From an uncultured Thiodictyon sp. (GTDB taxonomy: Bacteria > Pseudomonadota > Gammaproteobacteria > Chromatiales > Chromatiaceae): a stretch of DNA of 60,772 nucleotides. Below, in pieces: positions 34,234 through 42,679 of this stretch. A model generated the notes under the pieces. The model was given only the letters and a program-made list of their open reading frames with translations, made no database searches and was not told the DNA's origin. Numbering within the stretch: position 1 is the stretch's first letter; every line of letters begins with the position of its first letter. The stretch spans positions 1-60,772 of the forward strand of contig NZ_CAJAXH010000316.1 of the NCBI RefSeq assembly GCF_903946935.1. The letters are read 5' to 3'. Made by a program: the position numbers and the translations under genes.

Positions 34234-34350
34234 TCAGAACCAGGGCTTGGAGGCGAAGACCAGCAGGTGCGCAACGGCGGCCAAGCCGACGAACGCGCTG
34301 TAGGTCACCTTGAACTGCTCATGAAACTCTTTTGCTTGGTCAGGCGTCAT
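34234..34350 (-). CDS. pucB: LH2 antenna beta subunit (first pair)
   Basis: A 38-residue beta chain with the same amino-acid sequence as the copy at 33660-33776. The ATG at 34350 is preceded by GGAGGT with 5-base spacing, the strongest ribosome binding site of the cluster. It is the first gene of the pucBABA operon, and two TGT-N12-ACA boxes lie about 135-175 bases upstream. The His residues in EFHEQF and VAHLL are the expected pigment ligands. Confidence 0.93.
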   Translation of the reverse strand: MTPDQAKEFHEQFKVTYSAFVGLAAVAHLLVFASKPWF

Positions 34351-34483
34351 AATAGACCTCCGTAGGGGTTAGCAACATCCGCTGCCGATTATTCGGCGGC
34401 GGGGTATCGTGGCAGATGCCGCGAATCTGGGTTGGCTGCCTGGCGTCTGGCCCGGTGGCGTTTCGTCAGTGCCGTTCGATGGG

Positions 34484-34501
34484 TGTCATTCTAGCCTGAC
34501 A
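34484..34501. promoter_or_regulatory. PpsR/CrtJ-type box upstream of puc
   Basis: TGTCATTCTAGCCTGACA, a TGT-N12-ACA palindrome. PpsR/CrtJ binds pairs of such sites to repress photosynthesis genes under oxygen in purple bacteria. Confidence 0.75.
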
Positions 34502-34509
34502 CAGAAGAT

Positions 34510-34527
34510 TGTCAAGCAGAAGATACA
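34510..34527. promoter_or_regulatory. Second PpsR/CrtJ-type box upstream of puc
   Basis: TGTCAAGCAGAAGATACA, TGT-N12-ACA, 8 bases from the first box. Tight spacing of two boxes is the arrangement used for cooperative binding. Confidence 0.65.
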
Positions 34528-35021
34528 CCTCAACCCGAAAAAATCTGGCAGCGGGATCCATTCGGAATATAAGCCATAAAAAACAATAGTATAGCGGGAT
34601 GGTATTGGCGGGTGCGGTCGCTGGCGTGAGTCCGGTTGACCCTCGTGCGCCGTGGCGGTGTATCCGCGGTGTATCCATAGAGTCGGGAGAGTCGGGCGCG
34701 AGGCCGAGTTCTTGGAGCGCGTTGGCGCTGGGTTTGATCGCGGGAGGGATGGCGGGTGCGGCCCGGGCCCTTCCCTGGTTGGCCGAACGCAGCGCACTGG
34801 GTGAGATGCTTGGGGTCGATTTCCAGGCCGTTGGCCCGCTGGTGGCGATCAACCGGGGCACTGCCGAGGCGGCCCACCTCGACTCACGGCTACCCCACCC
34901 TGTGTCGCGGGGAGGTCGGCCTGAGCGTTGAGCCGAACCCCGCCCGCACGGCGCAGAAAACCATGACTGAGTTCGGCGTCGCGGCGGGCGCTGCGGTTCT
35001 TGAAGATTGGGCCTGCGTTGG

Positions 35022-35420
35022 TTAGCCTGGTTCGCCGGTCAGGCCAAAATATTTGAGGACAATGATGATGGCGACCATGACTGCCACGGTGAGCCCAGTG
35101 ACCTTGAACATGTAAAAGCCGAATGACATGGCGGCACCCGCGAATGGCGGCGCAGCAGACGGGGGGGCGGCTTGCGCTCCGGCTTGCGCATCGGCGTGTG
35201 ACTCGACGGGTCCCAGGGTATAGGGGATGGTGCAGACGACCCGGAAGGGTACCAATGCAGCGTCGTCCGAGTCCTTGTCGAGCACCTCGAATTCGCTGCC
35301 CACCCCGAGCCCGTGCTCGGCGGCGAAGGTGAGTGCAAAGGCCTCGATGGTCTCGGCCTCGCCCTGGTGCTCCCAGGCCTTCGGACGGTCGGGCCAGGTT
35401 CTCTTTGCGGCATATCTCAT
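35022..35420 (-). CDS. Small protein with C-terminal membrane anchor
   Basis: A 132-residue protein, ATG at 35420 preceded by AAGAGGAATTTTCG. Residues 1-60 are soluble and acidic (PKAWEHQGEAETIEAFALTF, AAEHGLGVGSEFEVLDKDSD), then come VPFRVVCTIPYTLG, an Ala/Pro-rich linker and one transmembrane helix near the end (VTGLTVAVMVAIIIVLKYFG). I do not recognise a family. It lies 50 bases after the DUF3482 GTPase gene on the same strand and could be the last gene of that operon. Confidence 0.7.
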   Translation of the reverse strand: MRYAAKRTWPDRPKAWEHQGEAETIEAFALTFAAEHGLGVGSEFEVLDKDSDDAALVPFRVVCTIPYTLGPVESHADAQAGAQAAPPSAAPPFAGAAMSFGFYMFKVTGLTVAVMVAIIIVLKYFGLTGEPG

Positions 35421-35470
35421 CGAAAATTCCTCTTATTATCAGGTCGGCGCCGCTGGCGCCTCGACATTGT

Positions 35471-36913
35471 TCACAGATTGGCGCGGCTGTCGATGCGGGC
35501 CTCCGCCACGTCGCGCAGTATCCCCTTGATGAGCTCCCGGCAACTGTCTTCCCGGTCATAGAATTTGCCACGCCGGGCGGCGCTGAAAAAGCGCGCCAAT
35601 TCCCGCTGCTGCGGCAGACTCAATGCCTCGGTAAAGCCCTTGGCAGTAATCTCCTTGTCCGCTACCCGATCCGGCGCATCCTCATCGGCCGCCTGGCGTC
35701 CGTGCGACCAGTTCATCGCCCGGGCACTGTACAGGATGATCCGATCAAGCAGTATAAACGGGAACTTGGGGTTGGCCACCGGGCCCACGGTGAAACGCTG
35801 GGTGCCGGCGTCCTTTTCAATATCGAGTTTGGCCAGGGCGCGTCCGCCCATATAGCCCAAGGCGCCGCCGGCGGCGGCCCCGAGGAAGGCCGCTGCACCG
35901 AGCGAAGTCCCGGCGGTGGCCAGATCGATGGTGGCCCCGGAGGCGGCCCCCGCGGCGATTCCCGCCAGGGCAAGCTGACTGCGGGAGATCCCCAGCGCCT
36001 TGTTGACCTCCTCCGACAGCAGGTCCTGGCCGAGGATCGAGTCCGGCGCCAGGTTCCAGACATTGTGGCGGAAGTTGGCCCGGATTTGTCCCTGGGCCTT
36101 CGCCTCCAAGGCGCGCAGACCGTCGCCGAAGGACTGCATGACCTGGGCCTTGGCCCGCGCCTGGCCGCTCTTGAAGACCAACAGGCTGTTCTTGATGCAC
36201 TGGCTGTAGCGGTAACCGAGGCTCTCCCGCAAGAGCTCCAGGATGGTCGTGGCGGCCTGGTCGGTGCGACGCTCCCAGTCGCGCGCGAAGGCGTCGATCG
36301 TCTGCTCCAGCCGGGGCTCCCAGCGCTGATCGATGTTTTTCAGTGCGCTCAGGAGCTTGATGCGTTCGGCATAGGTGGCGCGATGGGCATTGAACTCGCG
36401 CACCGAGTTGAACGCCTTGTTGAGTGCGTCCTGCCATTGGTGCAGGTGGCGCGGCTGATTGGTGAGGTTGTTCAGGATCGCCATGCGCGGGCGGGCGGTG
36501 AGGCGCAGCAGCTCGATCTCGATCCGGTCCTTCTCCTTGATGCGCTTTGATCCATCCACCACCAGGATGATCCCGGCCCCGGCGCCAACCGGCGCGAGCA
36601 GGGCGCAGTCGTGGGCAAACAAGGGGTCGTCGCGATGGGCCTGGACGAAGGCCCCGGCCAGGTCCGGCAGGTCCCCATGCGCCTGAAACCACTCCAGGAT
36701 CGCGCTGGGGTTCTGAAAGCCCGGGGTGTCGATGAACTCGATGACCGTCTGGCCGTCGATGATCACCGGGTAAAAGTCTGACTCGGTGGTGGTGCCGGCC
36801 CGCTTGTCGATGGCGATGCGGTCGTTCTCGGTGAGGGTCGCGACCACCGAGGACTTACCGGCGTTGGGGTGTCCCATGATCGCCAGTCGGGGGATATCGA
36901 TCTCAAGCGCCAT
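35471..36913 (-). CDS. DUF3482 family GTPase
   Basis: A 480-residue protein. The second of two adjacent ATGs (36913) is chosen: its A is the last base of the upstream TGA, and GGAGAGG has better spacing to it. The GTPase domain is at the N-terminus: P-loop GHPNAGKSS (14-22), TTTE switch I (41-44), DTPG switch II (62-65) and NNLTN as a variant base-recognition loop. The C-terminal half has a Gly/Ala-rich segment (GIAAGAASGATIDLATAGTS) that could insert in membrane, as in DUF3482 proteins. The family usually follows a DUF2868 membrane protein, as here. The cellular role is not known. Confidence 0.85.
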   Translation of the reverse strand: MALEIDIPRLAIMGHPNAGKSSVVATLTENDRIAIDKRAGTTTESDFYPVIIDGQTVIEFIDTPGFQNPSAILEWFQAHGDLPDLAGAFVQAHRDDPLFAHDCALLAPVGAGAGIILVVDGSKRIKEKDRIEIELLRLTARPRMAILNNLTNQPRHLHQWQDALNKAFNSVREFNAHRATYAERIKLLSALKNIDQRWEPRLEQTIDAFARDWERRTDQAATTILELLRESLGYRYSQCIKNSLLVFKSGQARAKAQVMQSFGDGLRALEAKAQGQIRANFRHNVWNLAPDSILGQDLLSEEVNKALGISRSQLALAGIAAGAASGATIDLATAGTSLGAAAFLGAAAGGALGYMGGRALAKLDIEKDAGTQRFTVGPVANPKFPFILLDRIILYSARAMNWSHGRQAADEDAPDRVADKEITAKGFTEALSLPQQRELARFFSAARRGKFYDREDSCRELIKGILRDVAEARIDSRANL

Positions 36914-39213
36914 CATGCCTCTCCTGCGCCGTCTGCGGGGGTCAAGGGTTCCAGACGCAGATAGGGATCGACCAGTTGGTCGATCTTGCGCCGCCAATCG
37001 GTGAAGTCGAAGGCACGGATCGGGGGCAGGGGGTCGTCGTCCTGGGGGTCGCCCACCAGGGCCAGCAGGATCTGGGCCTGGGTGCCGGCGGCCGCGCGCA
37101 GTTCACGCAAGAAGCGCAGGTTCTCGGTGATCGGCGGTTGCGACCCGTCCATGATGAGCGCGACCCGCGCCGGTGGGTCCTGCCAGCGTTGGCCCTCCAC
37201 CCAGTCCACCACGCCCGCGGTCATGGCGCTGCCGGAGCCGAAGGAGGCGGACGCGGCAACCTGCCAGCCGGTGAGCGCATGGACCAACTCCGCCAGGCGG
37301 GGTCGGTCGGCCGCCTCGATCAGTTCGTCCACGTCGAGCTGAACCAGGAGCAGGCAGGCCGCGGCGGCGATGCCGCCGGGTACCTCGCCGCCGCCAATTG
37401 CCAAGGGTTCCGGTGCGGGCGCTGGCTCAGGCGCCGGTTCAGGTTCCGGCTCAGGCGTCGGTTCGGGTTCCGGTTCGGGCTCAGGCACCGGTTCGGGTTC
37501 CGGTTCCAGCGCTGGCTCGAGTGTGGGCGCCGGTATCCGCTCGGGCTCTGGTGCGACGGTCGGCCCAGTGGCGTGGTCGGGGATCGCGGCGGTTTGGGGT
37601 TGGGGCGGCCGCTTCGCCCAGTCTCCCGTAACCGGCTCAACGCTGCGATCATGCGCCGGGCCTTGATCGTCGTCCCGGCCTTGCCCTCTATTCTGCGCGT
37701 CCATACCCGCTGAGAGATTGCCGTCCGTGGCCTGGATTCCGGCGTCCCGGCCGGAGTGACGGTCAAGGTCATACGCCGATATCACCGCGTGGGCCGGCGG
37801 TGGCGGTTCTGCCGGGGGTGCTGCGCTGGGGATGGCGACTGCCACGGGCAGGGGCGTGCCTGGATGCTCGATCGCTTCGGCCTCAGGCCCCGCAGCGGAT
37901 TCGGGTGCGACCTCGCGGGCCTCGCTCGGCGGTGGTGTCATCGGCACTGGTGCGGCCGCGGCCCGAGTCGCGGACCCCGCGATGGGCCGTGCCAGGGGAC
38001 CATGGTGGGTCACGGGCGCCGGGATCGGCATCTCCGGTCCATGTCCGCCCCCGTGGGTGGCGATGGCCACCTTCGGGGTGAGCAGTCGGGCGTAAAGTGC
38101 CTGGGTGCGGCCTTGGGTGAAGGGCAGCCGTGCCAGCAAACGCCGCTGGGCCAGCAGCGAGGCGCCGAGCAGCAGGAGCCGTGGCAACAGGCCATAGGTG
38201 AACACGGCGAGCATCAGGAACCAGCGCCACGAGCGCAGATGGGCGGCGTTGAGCACGAACAGCGGGTCCTTCAGGAGGCTGCGGGAGCCCGCGACCTGCT
38301 CCACGGTCGGATAGCCGATCCCCTCGCCGAACAGCCAGCGCCAGGGCCAGGCGATGGCGCGGGCCAAGTCATGGATGAATGCCGGGGTGAGGTCCAAGGC
38401 GGTGCCCCAGCCAAAGGCGAGGTCCGTGAACGACTCCAGGGCGATCGTCGTTAAGATCACGCCGACATTGAAGGCCACCCCGAACACCTGAGCCGGGATC
38501 AGCATGGGCAGGAAGGCGACCGGACCATAGAGTACATATTGGGACCGCAGACGACCGACCTGGCTGGCCGTCCGGTCGGTGACCTCCTGGCGTGTGGCCG
38601 CGAGGTGTTGGCGCAACAGCCAGTGGCTGACCCGGGTGATCAGGGGTCGGATCAGCCGCCCGAGCAGGGTCAGGTCCTGGCTCATGCGGTCGACCGGTCG
38701 GGAGCGGCGGACCAGCCAGCCGAGCGTGGCCCCGCCGATCAGCAGGAACTGCACAAAGACCAATAAGAAGAGATACCAGGCCACATTGATGGGGCGCTGG
38801 CCGTCGTAGCTCAACAAGGCGGAGGCCGCGCCGCTGCCGATCAGGACCCCGATGACGGCCAGGCCCAGCATGGTGAGTCGCTGGGCTTGAGTGAAGGTGC
38901 TGCCGGGCAACAGCAGCCGCTGTTCCGGGGGTTCCGCGGCACGGCGCTCGTGCAGCCACCGCCGCAGGCTCAGGCGCCGGTGGCCCGTGGTATGGGGCGC
39001 GGTGGTGCCGATGGCCGGGGCGATCCGCTCGAGATAAAGTGTGCGGTCACGCTCAGTCAGCGCGTTGCGGGCCGACGGGTCGGTGCGCAGTGCGTCCTCG
39101 TCCTCGCCGAGGTAATACTCCAGGTCGATGAGGTCCGCGACCGTCCAGCGGTCGGTCTCCCGCCCGTCGGTCGCGGCGCCGTGGTTCGGAGGGTCTGAGT
39201 GCCCGGGGTTCAT
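36913..39213 (-). CDS. DUF2868 family membrane protein with Glu-Pro repeat linker
   Basis: A 766-residue protein. The N-terminal DUF2868 part ([20 protein letters not shown]) is followed by two hydrophobic helices ([20 protein letters not shown] and [18 protein letters not shown]), further membrane segments near [19 protein letters not shown] and the tail of the DUF2868 region. A long Pro/Ala/Glu-rich segment contains a near-perfect PEPEPEP tract (about 37410-37540). The C-terminal domain of about 170 residues ([20 protein letters not shown]) looks folded. It overlaps the GTPase gene by one base (TGATG). It diverges from crtE. Confidence 0.8.
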   Translation of the reverse strand: MNPGHSDPPNHGAATDGRETDRWTVADLIDLEYYLGEDEDALRTDPSARNALTERDRTLYLERIAPAIGTTAPHTTGHRRLSLRRWLHERRAAEPPEQRLLLPGSTFTQAQRLTMLGLAVIGVLIGSGAASALLSYDGQRPINVAWYLFLLVFVQFLLIGGATLGWLVRRSRPVDRMSQDLTLLGRLIRPLITRVSHWLLRQHLAATRQEVTDRTASQVGRLRSQYVLYGPVAFLPMLIPAQVFGVAFNVGVILTTIALESFTDLAFGWGTALDLTPAFIHDLARAIAWPWRWLFGEGIGYPTVEQVAGSRSLLKDPLFVLNAAHLRSWRWFLMLAVFTYGLLPRLLLLGASLLAQRRLLARLPFTQGRTQALYARLLTPKVAIATHGGGHGPEMPIPAPVTHHGPLARPIAGSATRAAAAPVPMTPPPSEAREVAPESAAGPEAEAIEHPGTPLPVAVAIPSAAPPAEPPPPAHAVISAYDLDRHSGRDAGIQATDGNLSAGMDAQNRGQGRDDDQGPAHDRSVEPVTGDWAKRPPQPQTAAIPDHATGPTVAPEPERIPAPTLEPALEPEPEPVPEPEPEPEPTPEPEPEPAPEPAPAPEPLAIGGGEVPGGIAAAACLLLVQLDVDELIEAADRPRLAELVHALTGWQVAASASFGSGSAMTAGVVDWVEGQRWQDPPARVALIMDGSQPPITENLRFLRELRAAAGTQAQILLALVGDPQDDDPLPPIRAFDFTDWRRKIDQLVDPYLRLEPLTPADGAGEA

Positions 39214-39398
39214 GGCGTTGATGTTGCGCTATCGATCGAAAAAGTAGGGGGGTGGCGGCGCGTCGCGGTGACCACCGGGGTGCCGGCGGGCCAGTCGCCC
39301 CGGTCGTCGTGGACTTCGGCGCCGACGACGATCGCCCGTGTTCTTGACCTGGCAACTAACATAATTGGGGGGAAATGGATTGACTGGGTAGGACGGAA

Positions 39399-39416
39399 TG
39401 TCTATTTTACATGACA
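39399..39416. promoter_or_regulatory. PpsR/CrtJ-type box upstream of crtE
   Basis: TGTCTATTTTACATGACA, TGT-N12-ACA, 67 bases before the crtE start in an AT-rich promoter region. Confidence 0.75.
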
Positions 39417-39424
39417 CACGCGAG

Positions 39425-39442
39425 TGTCAACCAACAAATACA
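39425..39442. promoter_or_regulatory. Second PpsR/CrtJ-type box upstream of crtE
   Basis: TGTCAACCAACAAATACA, TGT-N12-ACA, 8 bases after the first box. This is the same spacing as at the puc operon. Confidence 0.65.
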
Positions 39443-39482
39443 GATCACTCTAAACCTTGTCGATATAGAGGGCTAATAAACC

Positions 39483-40352
39483 ATGGATCCCACGCAGCGT
39501 ATTGAGCAGGCACTGGATGCGGCCATTGTCTCCGCCCAGGGGCCGGGTTGCCCCCCCGGCTTTGCCCAGGCCTTGCGGTACGCGGTGTTCCCCGGTGGTG
39601 CCCGGATCCGCCCGCGCCTGTGCCTGGCCGTCGCCTGGGCCTGCGGCAACAGCGACCCGGAAACCACGGATGCCGCCGCCGCGGCCATCGAACTGCTGCA
39701 TTGCGCCTCGCTGGTCCATGACGATCTGCCCTGCTTCGACGACTCCACCCTGCGGCGCGGCCGGCCATCGGTCCACTGTGCTTACGGGGAGCGCCTGGCG
39801 GTCTTGGCCGGGGATGCACTGATCGTACTCGCTTTTGAGATTGTCGCGCGACGGATCGTCGCGGCGCCGCACAACGTCAGTCGGGTGATGGCCACGATCG
39901 CGCGCTGCACCGGTGCGCCGGTCGGCATCTGTGCCGGTCAGGCGTGGGAGTGCGAGTCCGACGTGGTGTTGGAGGATTATCACCGCGCCAAGACCGGGTC
40001 GCTGTTCGTGGCCGCCACCGTCGCCGGGGCCGAATCCGTGGGGGCGCCGACCGAGGCCTGGCGCCTGGTCGGTGAGCGCCTGGGCGAGGCCTATCAGGTG
40101 GCCGACGACCTGGGCGATGCGATGGCCTCCAGTCGGGAGATGGGCAAGCCGCTGGGGCGCGACAGTTCGCTTGGGCGGCCCAATGCGGTCCAGGAGTTGG
40201 GGATCGAGGGGGCGGTGCGCCGGCTCAAGGATTTGGTCGCGAGTGCCACCGATGCCGTTCCCGCTTGCCCGGGGGCGCCCGCGCTCCAGGCGCTGATCGC
40301 CGCCGAGTCCCGGCGCATCCTGCCGGAAGAGCTTGCCCGGCTGGCCGCCTGA
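39483..40352 (+). CDS. crtE: Geranylgeranyl/polyprenyl diphosphate synthase
   Basis: A 289-residue prenyl transferase that condenses isopentenyl diphosphate with allylic diphosphates, supplying C20 precursor for carotenoids and the bacteriochlorophyll tail. The first Asp-rich motif is HDDLPCFDD (D80, D81, D86), preceded by the GGARIRPRL substrate loop. The second is VADDLGDAMASSREMGKPLGRD. The length matches CrtE/IspA. Its position at the head of the bch-puf superoperon behind two PpsR-type boxes favours CrtE over the housekeeping IspA. The ribosome binding site is weak. Confidence 0.9.
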   Translation: MDPTQRIEQALDAAIVSAQGPGCPPGFAQALRYAVFPGGARIRPRLCLAVAWACGNSDPETTDAAAAAIELLHCASLVHDDLPCFDDSTLRRGRPSVHCAYGERLAVLAGDALIVLAFEIVARRIVAAPHNVSRVMATIARCTGAPVGICAGQAWECESDVVLEDYHRAKTGSLFVAATVAGAESVGAPTEAWRLVGERLGEAYQVADDLGDAMASSREMGKPLGRDSSLGRPNAVQELGIEGAVRRLKDLVASATDAVPACPGAPALQALIAAESRRILPEELARLAA

Positions 40353-40440
40353 CGGTTCCCGGTGGGCGCCGGTGGGGCCGGCAGCGCGGCTGGCTCAAGC
40401 CACGTGATCGCGTCCGGGCGCTCCGGCGCTACCGGGAAGG

Positions 40441-40500
40441 TCGCGCCGGGAGCGCGCTCCAATTTTCCCACCCCCCCCCTTGGGGGAGGGCGGGGTGAGG
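40441..40500. repeat. Dispersed repeat, copy 2
   Basis: TCGCGCCGGGAGCGCGCTCC followed by AA is identical to 17331-17352 and is again followed by a C-tract/G-tract hairpin (CCCCCCCCCTTGGGGG). It could terminate crtE messages. Confidence 0.8.
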
Positions 40501-40562
40501 GGCTTCTCACGTTCGCCCCCTTGTCGATGGGTCTGCCGATCCCCGCTACCTGAAAAGGTAGG

Positions 40563-40580
40563 TGTCAATACTAGTTGACA
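40563..40580. promoter_or_regulatory. PpsR/CrtJ-type box upstream of bchC
   Basis: TGTCAATACTAGTTGACA, a highly symmetric TGT-N12-ACA site. A second, degenerate site (AGT-N12-ACA, 40589-40606) follows 8 bases later. Confidence 0.75.
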
Positions 40581-40664
40581 TTCTATGCAGTCAGGCTAGA
40601 CTGACACCAGTTTCGCGGCTTCCCCTTGGCCACCCTCGCGTTCCTAACGATCGAGCATCTGTCA

Positions 40665-41603
40665 GTGACTATCACAACCACCGCCGTGGTCTTCGCGCAG
40701 CCCGGGCAATTGAGCCTGGAGCAGCTCGAGCTCACCCCTCCCGGACCGGGAGACGTGGTGGTTGAGATCGACTGGAGCGGCATCAGCACCGGCACCGAGC
40801 GGCTGCTTTGGACCGGGCGCATGCCCAGCTTCCCGGGGATGGGCTATCCGCTGGTCCCGGGCTACGAGTCGGTCGGTCGGGTGACGGCGGCGGGCGCGCA
40901 ATCCGGGCGGCACGAGGGCGAGACCGTGTTTGTGCCGGGGGCCAGTTGCTACACCTCGGTGCGCGGGTTGTTCGGTGGCGCCGCGGCGCGTGTCGTGGTG
41001 CCGGGGGCGCGGGTGGTGCCGATCGCCGCCGGGATGGCCGAGCGGGGCGTGCTGTTGGCCTTGGCGGCCACCGCCTGCCACGCGGTAGCGGCGCAGGCGC
41101 CGCAGCTCATCGTCGGGCACGGGGTGCTCGGTCGGTTGGTCGCGCGTTTGAGTGTATTGAAGGGCAGTGAGCCCCCGGTGGTATGGGAAACCAATGCCGA
41201 GCGGGTGCATGGCGCTGAGGGTTATACGGTGGTTCACCCGGACGCCGATCCGCGCCACGACTACGGCGCCATCTGTGATGTGAGCGGCGATTCCACGCTG
41301 CTCGATCGCCTGATCGCCCGGCTGGCCCCGCAGGGCGAGATCGTACTCGCCGGCTTCTACCATGAGCCGCTGTCGTTTGCGTTTCCGCCGGCCTTCAAGC
41401 GCGAACCGCGCATCCGGGTGGCGGCCGAATTTAAGGAGCCCGACCTGCGCGAGGCCAAGGGCCTTGCGGAATCGGGCGCGTTGTCGCTCGACGGTCTCAT
41501 CACCCATCGCCATCCGGCGCGGGAGGCCGCGGCGGCCTATGGGACCGCCTTCGGCGATCCCAGTTGCCTTAAGATGATTCTCGACTGGAGGCCTGACGCA
41601 TGA
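40665..41603 (+). CDS. bchC: Bacteriochlorophyllide dehydrogenase BchC
   Basis: It oxidises the 3-hydroxyethyl group of the chlorin ring to the acetyl group of bacteriochlorophyll a. GTG at 40665 gives TITTTAVVFAQPGQLSLEQL at the start, like other BchC proteins of about 312 residues. A TTG at 40626 is the longer alternative. The medium-chain-dehydrogenase-like pattern (DWSGISTGTERLLWTGRMPS, FPGMGYPLVPGYESVGRV) and the IVGHGVLGRLVARL cofactor site are present. Zinc-ligand cysteines of classic MDRs are absent, as in the BchC family. It overlaps bchX by ATGA. Confidence 0.93.
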   Translation: MTITTTAVVFAQPGQLSLEQLELTPPGPGDVVVEIDWSGISTGTERLLWTGRMPSFPGMGYPLVPGYESVGRVTAAGAQSGRHEGETVFVPGASCYTSVRGLFGGAAARVVVPGARVVPIAAGMAERGVLLALAATACHAVAAQAPQLIVGHGVLGRLVARLSVLKGSEPPVVWETNAERVHGAEGYTVVHPDADPRHDYGAICDVSGDSTLLDRLIARLAPQGEIVLAGFYHEPLSFAFPPAFKREPRIRVAAEFKEPDLREAKGLAESGALSLDGLITHRHPAREAAAAYGTAFGDPSCLKMILDWRPDA

Positions 41604-42619
41604 CTATCCCGACCGGCCAGACCAACCCCGTGCTCGCCCAGCGTGAGCAGGGCGATGGCCGCAGTGGTTCCGGCCGGCCCGTCAGCGCGCCGGTGAGCGT
41701 GCAGACACCCGGTCGCTCCACCCAGATCATCGCGATCTACGGCAAGGGCGGAATCGGCAAGAGCTTCACCCTGGCCAACCTGTCCTACATGATGGCCCAG
41801 CAAGGCAAGAAGGTCCTGCTGATCGGTTGCGACCCCAAGAGCGATACCACCACGTTGCTGTTCGGTGGGCGGGCCACCCCCACCATCATCGAGACCTCCG
41901 CCGCGAAGAAGGCGGCCGGTGAGCCGGTACGCATCGGCGATGTCTGCTTCAAGCGCGATGGGGTCTTTGCCATGGAGTTGGGCGGGCCTGAGGTCGGCCG
42001 TGGCTGCGGCGGGCGCGGCATCATCCACGGCTTTGAGATCCTGGATAGCCTGGGCTTCCACGAGTGGGACTTCGACTATGTCCTGCTCGATTTCCTAGGC
42101 GATGTGGTCTGTGGCGGCTTCGGCCTGCCGATCGCCCGTGACCTGTGCCAAAAGGTCATCGTGGTCGGCTCCAACGACCTGCAATCGCTCTATGTCGCCA
42201 ACAACGTGTGCAACGCCGTCGACTATTTCCGCAACCTAGGCGGTAACGTGGGCGTGGCCGGTATGGTGATCAATAAGGACGATGGGACCGGCGAGGCGCA
42301 GGCCTTCGCCCAGGCCGTCGGCATTCCGGTGCTGGGCTGCATCCCCGCCAATGAAGAGATTCGCCGCAAGAGCGCCAGCTACCAGATCGTTGCCGAGCCT
42401 GGCAGTACCTGGGGGCCGCTGTTCGAGGCGCTCGCGCTGAATGTCGCCGAGTCCCTGCCGCAGCGTCCCAAGCCGCTGACGAACGAGGGGCTCTTGGACC
42501 TCTTCAAGTCCGATGACGTGGGCCGCCATGTGGTCTTGGAGCCGGCGACCATTGAGGACATGCGCGGCCAGTCCTATGCACCGAAGCCCTCACTCGAAGT
42601 CATTTACGACGACGCCTGA
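41600..42619 (+). CDS. bchX: Chlorophyllide a reductase iron protein BchX
   Basis: A 339-residue homodimeric ATPase that feeds electrons to BchYZ for reduction of ring B. The P-loop is GKGGIGKS (48-55), and the [4Fe-4S] ligands lie in GRGCGGRGI and DVVCGGFG, as in nitrogenase-type iron proteins. The N-terminal 40 residues (MTIPTGQTNPVLAQREQGDG and on) are a polar extension. It follows bchC with a 4-base overlap and precedes bchY by 60 bases. Confidence 0.97.
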   Translation: MTIPTGQTNPVLAQREQGDGRSGSGRPVSAPVSVQTPGRSTQIIAIYGKGGIGKSFTLANLSYMMAQQGKKVLLIGCDPKSDTTTLLFGGRATPTIIETSAAKKAAGEPVRIGDVCFKRDGVFAMELGGPEVGRGCGGRGIIHGFEILDSLGFHEWDFDYVLLDFLGDVVCGGFGLPIARDLCQKVIVVGSNDLQSLYVANNVCNAVDYFRNLGGNVGVAGMVINKDDGTGEAQAFAQAVGIPVLGCIPANEEIRRKSASYQIVAEPGSTWGPLFEALALNVAESLPQRPKPLTNEGLLDLFKSDDVGRHVVLEPATIEDMRGQSYAPKPSLEVIYDDA

Positions 42620-42679
42620 GACGCACCGGCCAGGTTCCGATAGCAAACACTAACACCAGGCGCAGAGCCCACCAGCCCA

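Larger units (their letters stand above)
34351..35021. other. Upstream region of the puc operon
   Basis: About 670 bases. The puc-proximal 180 bases carry two PpsR-type boxes. Open frames in the remainder (for example plus 34599-34931, Ala/Gly-rich) lack a ribosome binding site and any recognisable motif, so no gene is called. Confidence 0.5.
40353..40664. other. crtE-bchC intergenic region
   Basis: It contains a dispersed repeat (40441-40500) and, close to bchC, a PpsR-type box with a degenerate second one. bchC therefore has its own promoter and is not simply read through from crtE. Confidence 0.7.

Noticed and set aside
34599-34931. Plus-strand frame of 110 codons upstream of puc
   Set aside because: No ribosome binding site and no recognisable features; kept as intergenic.
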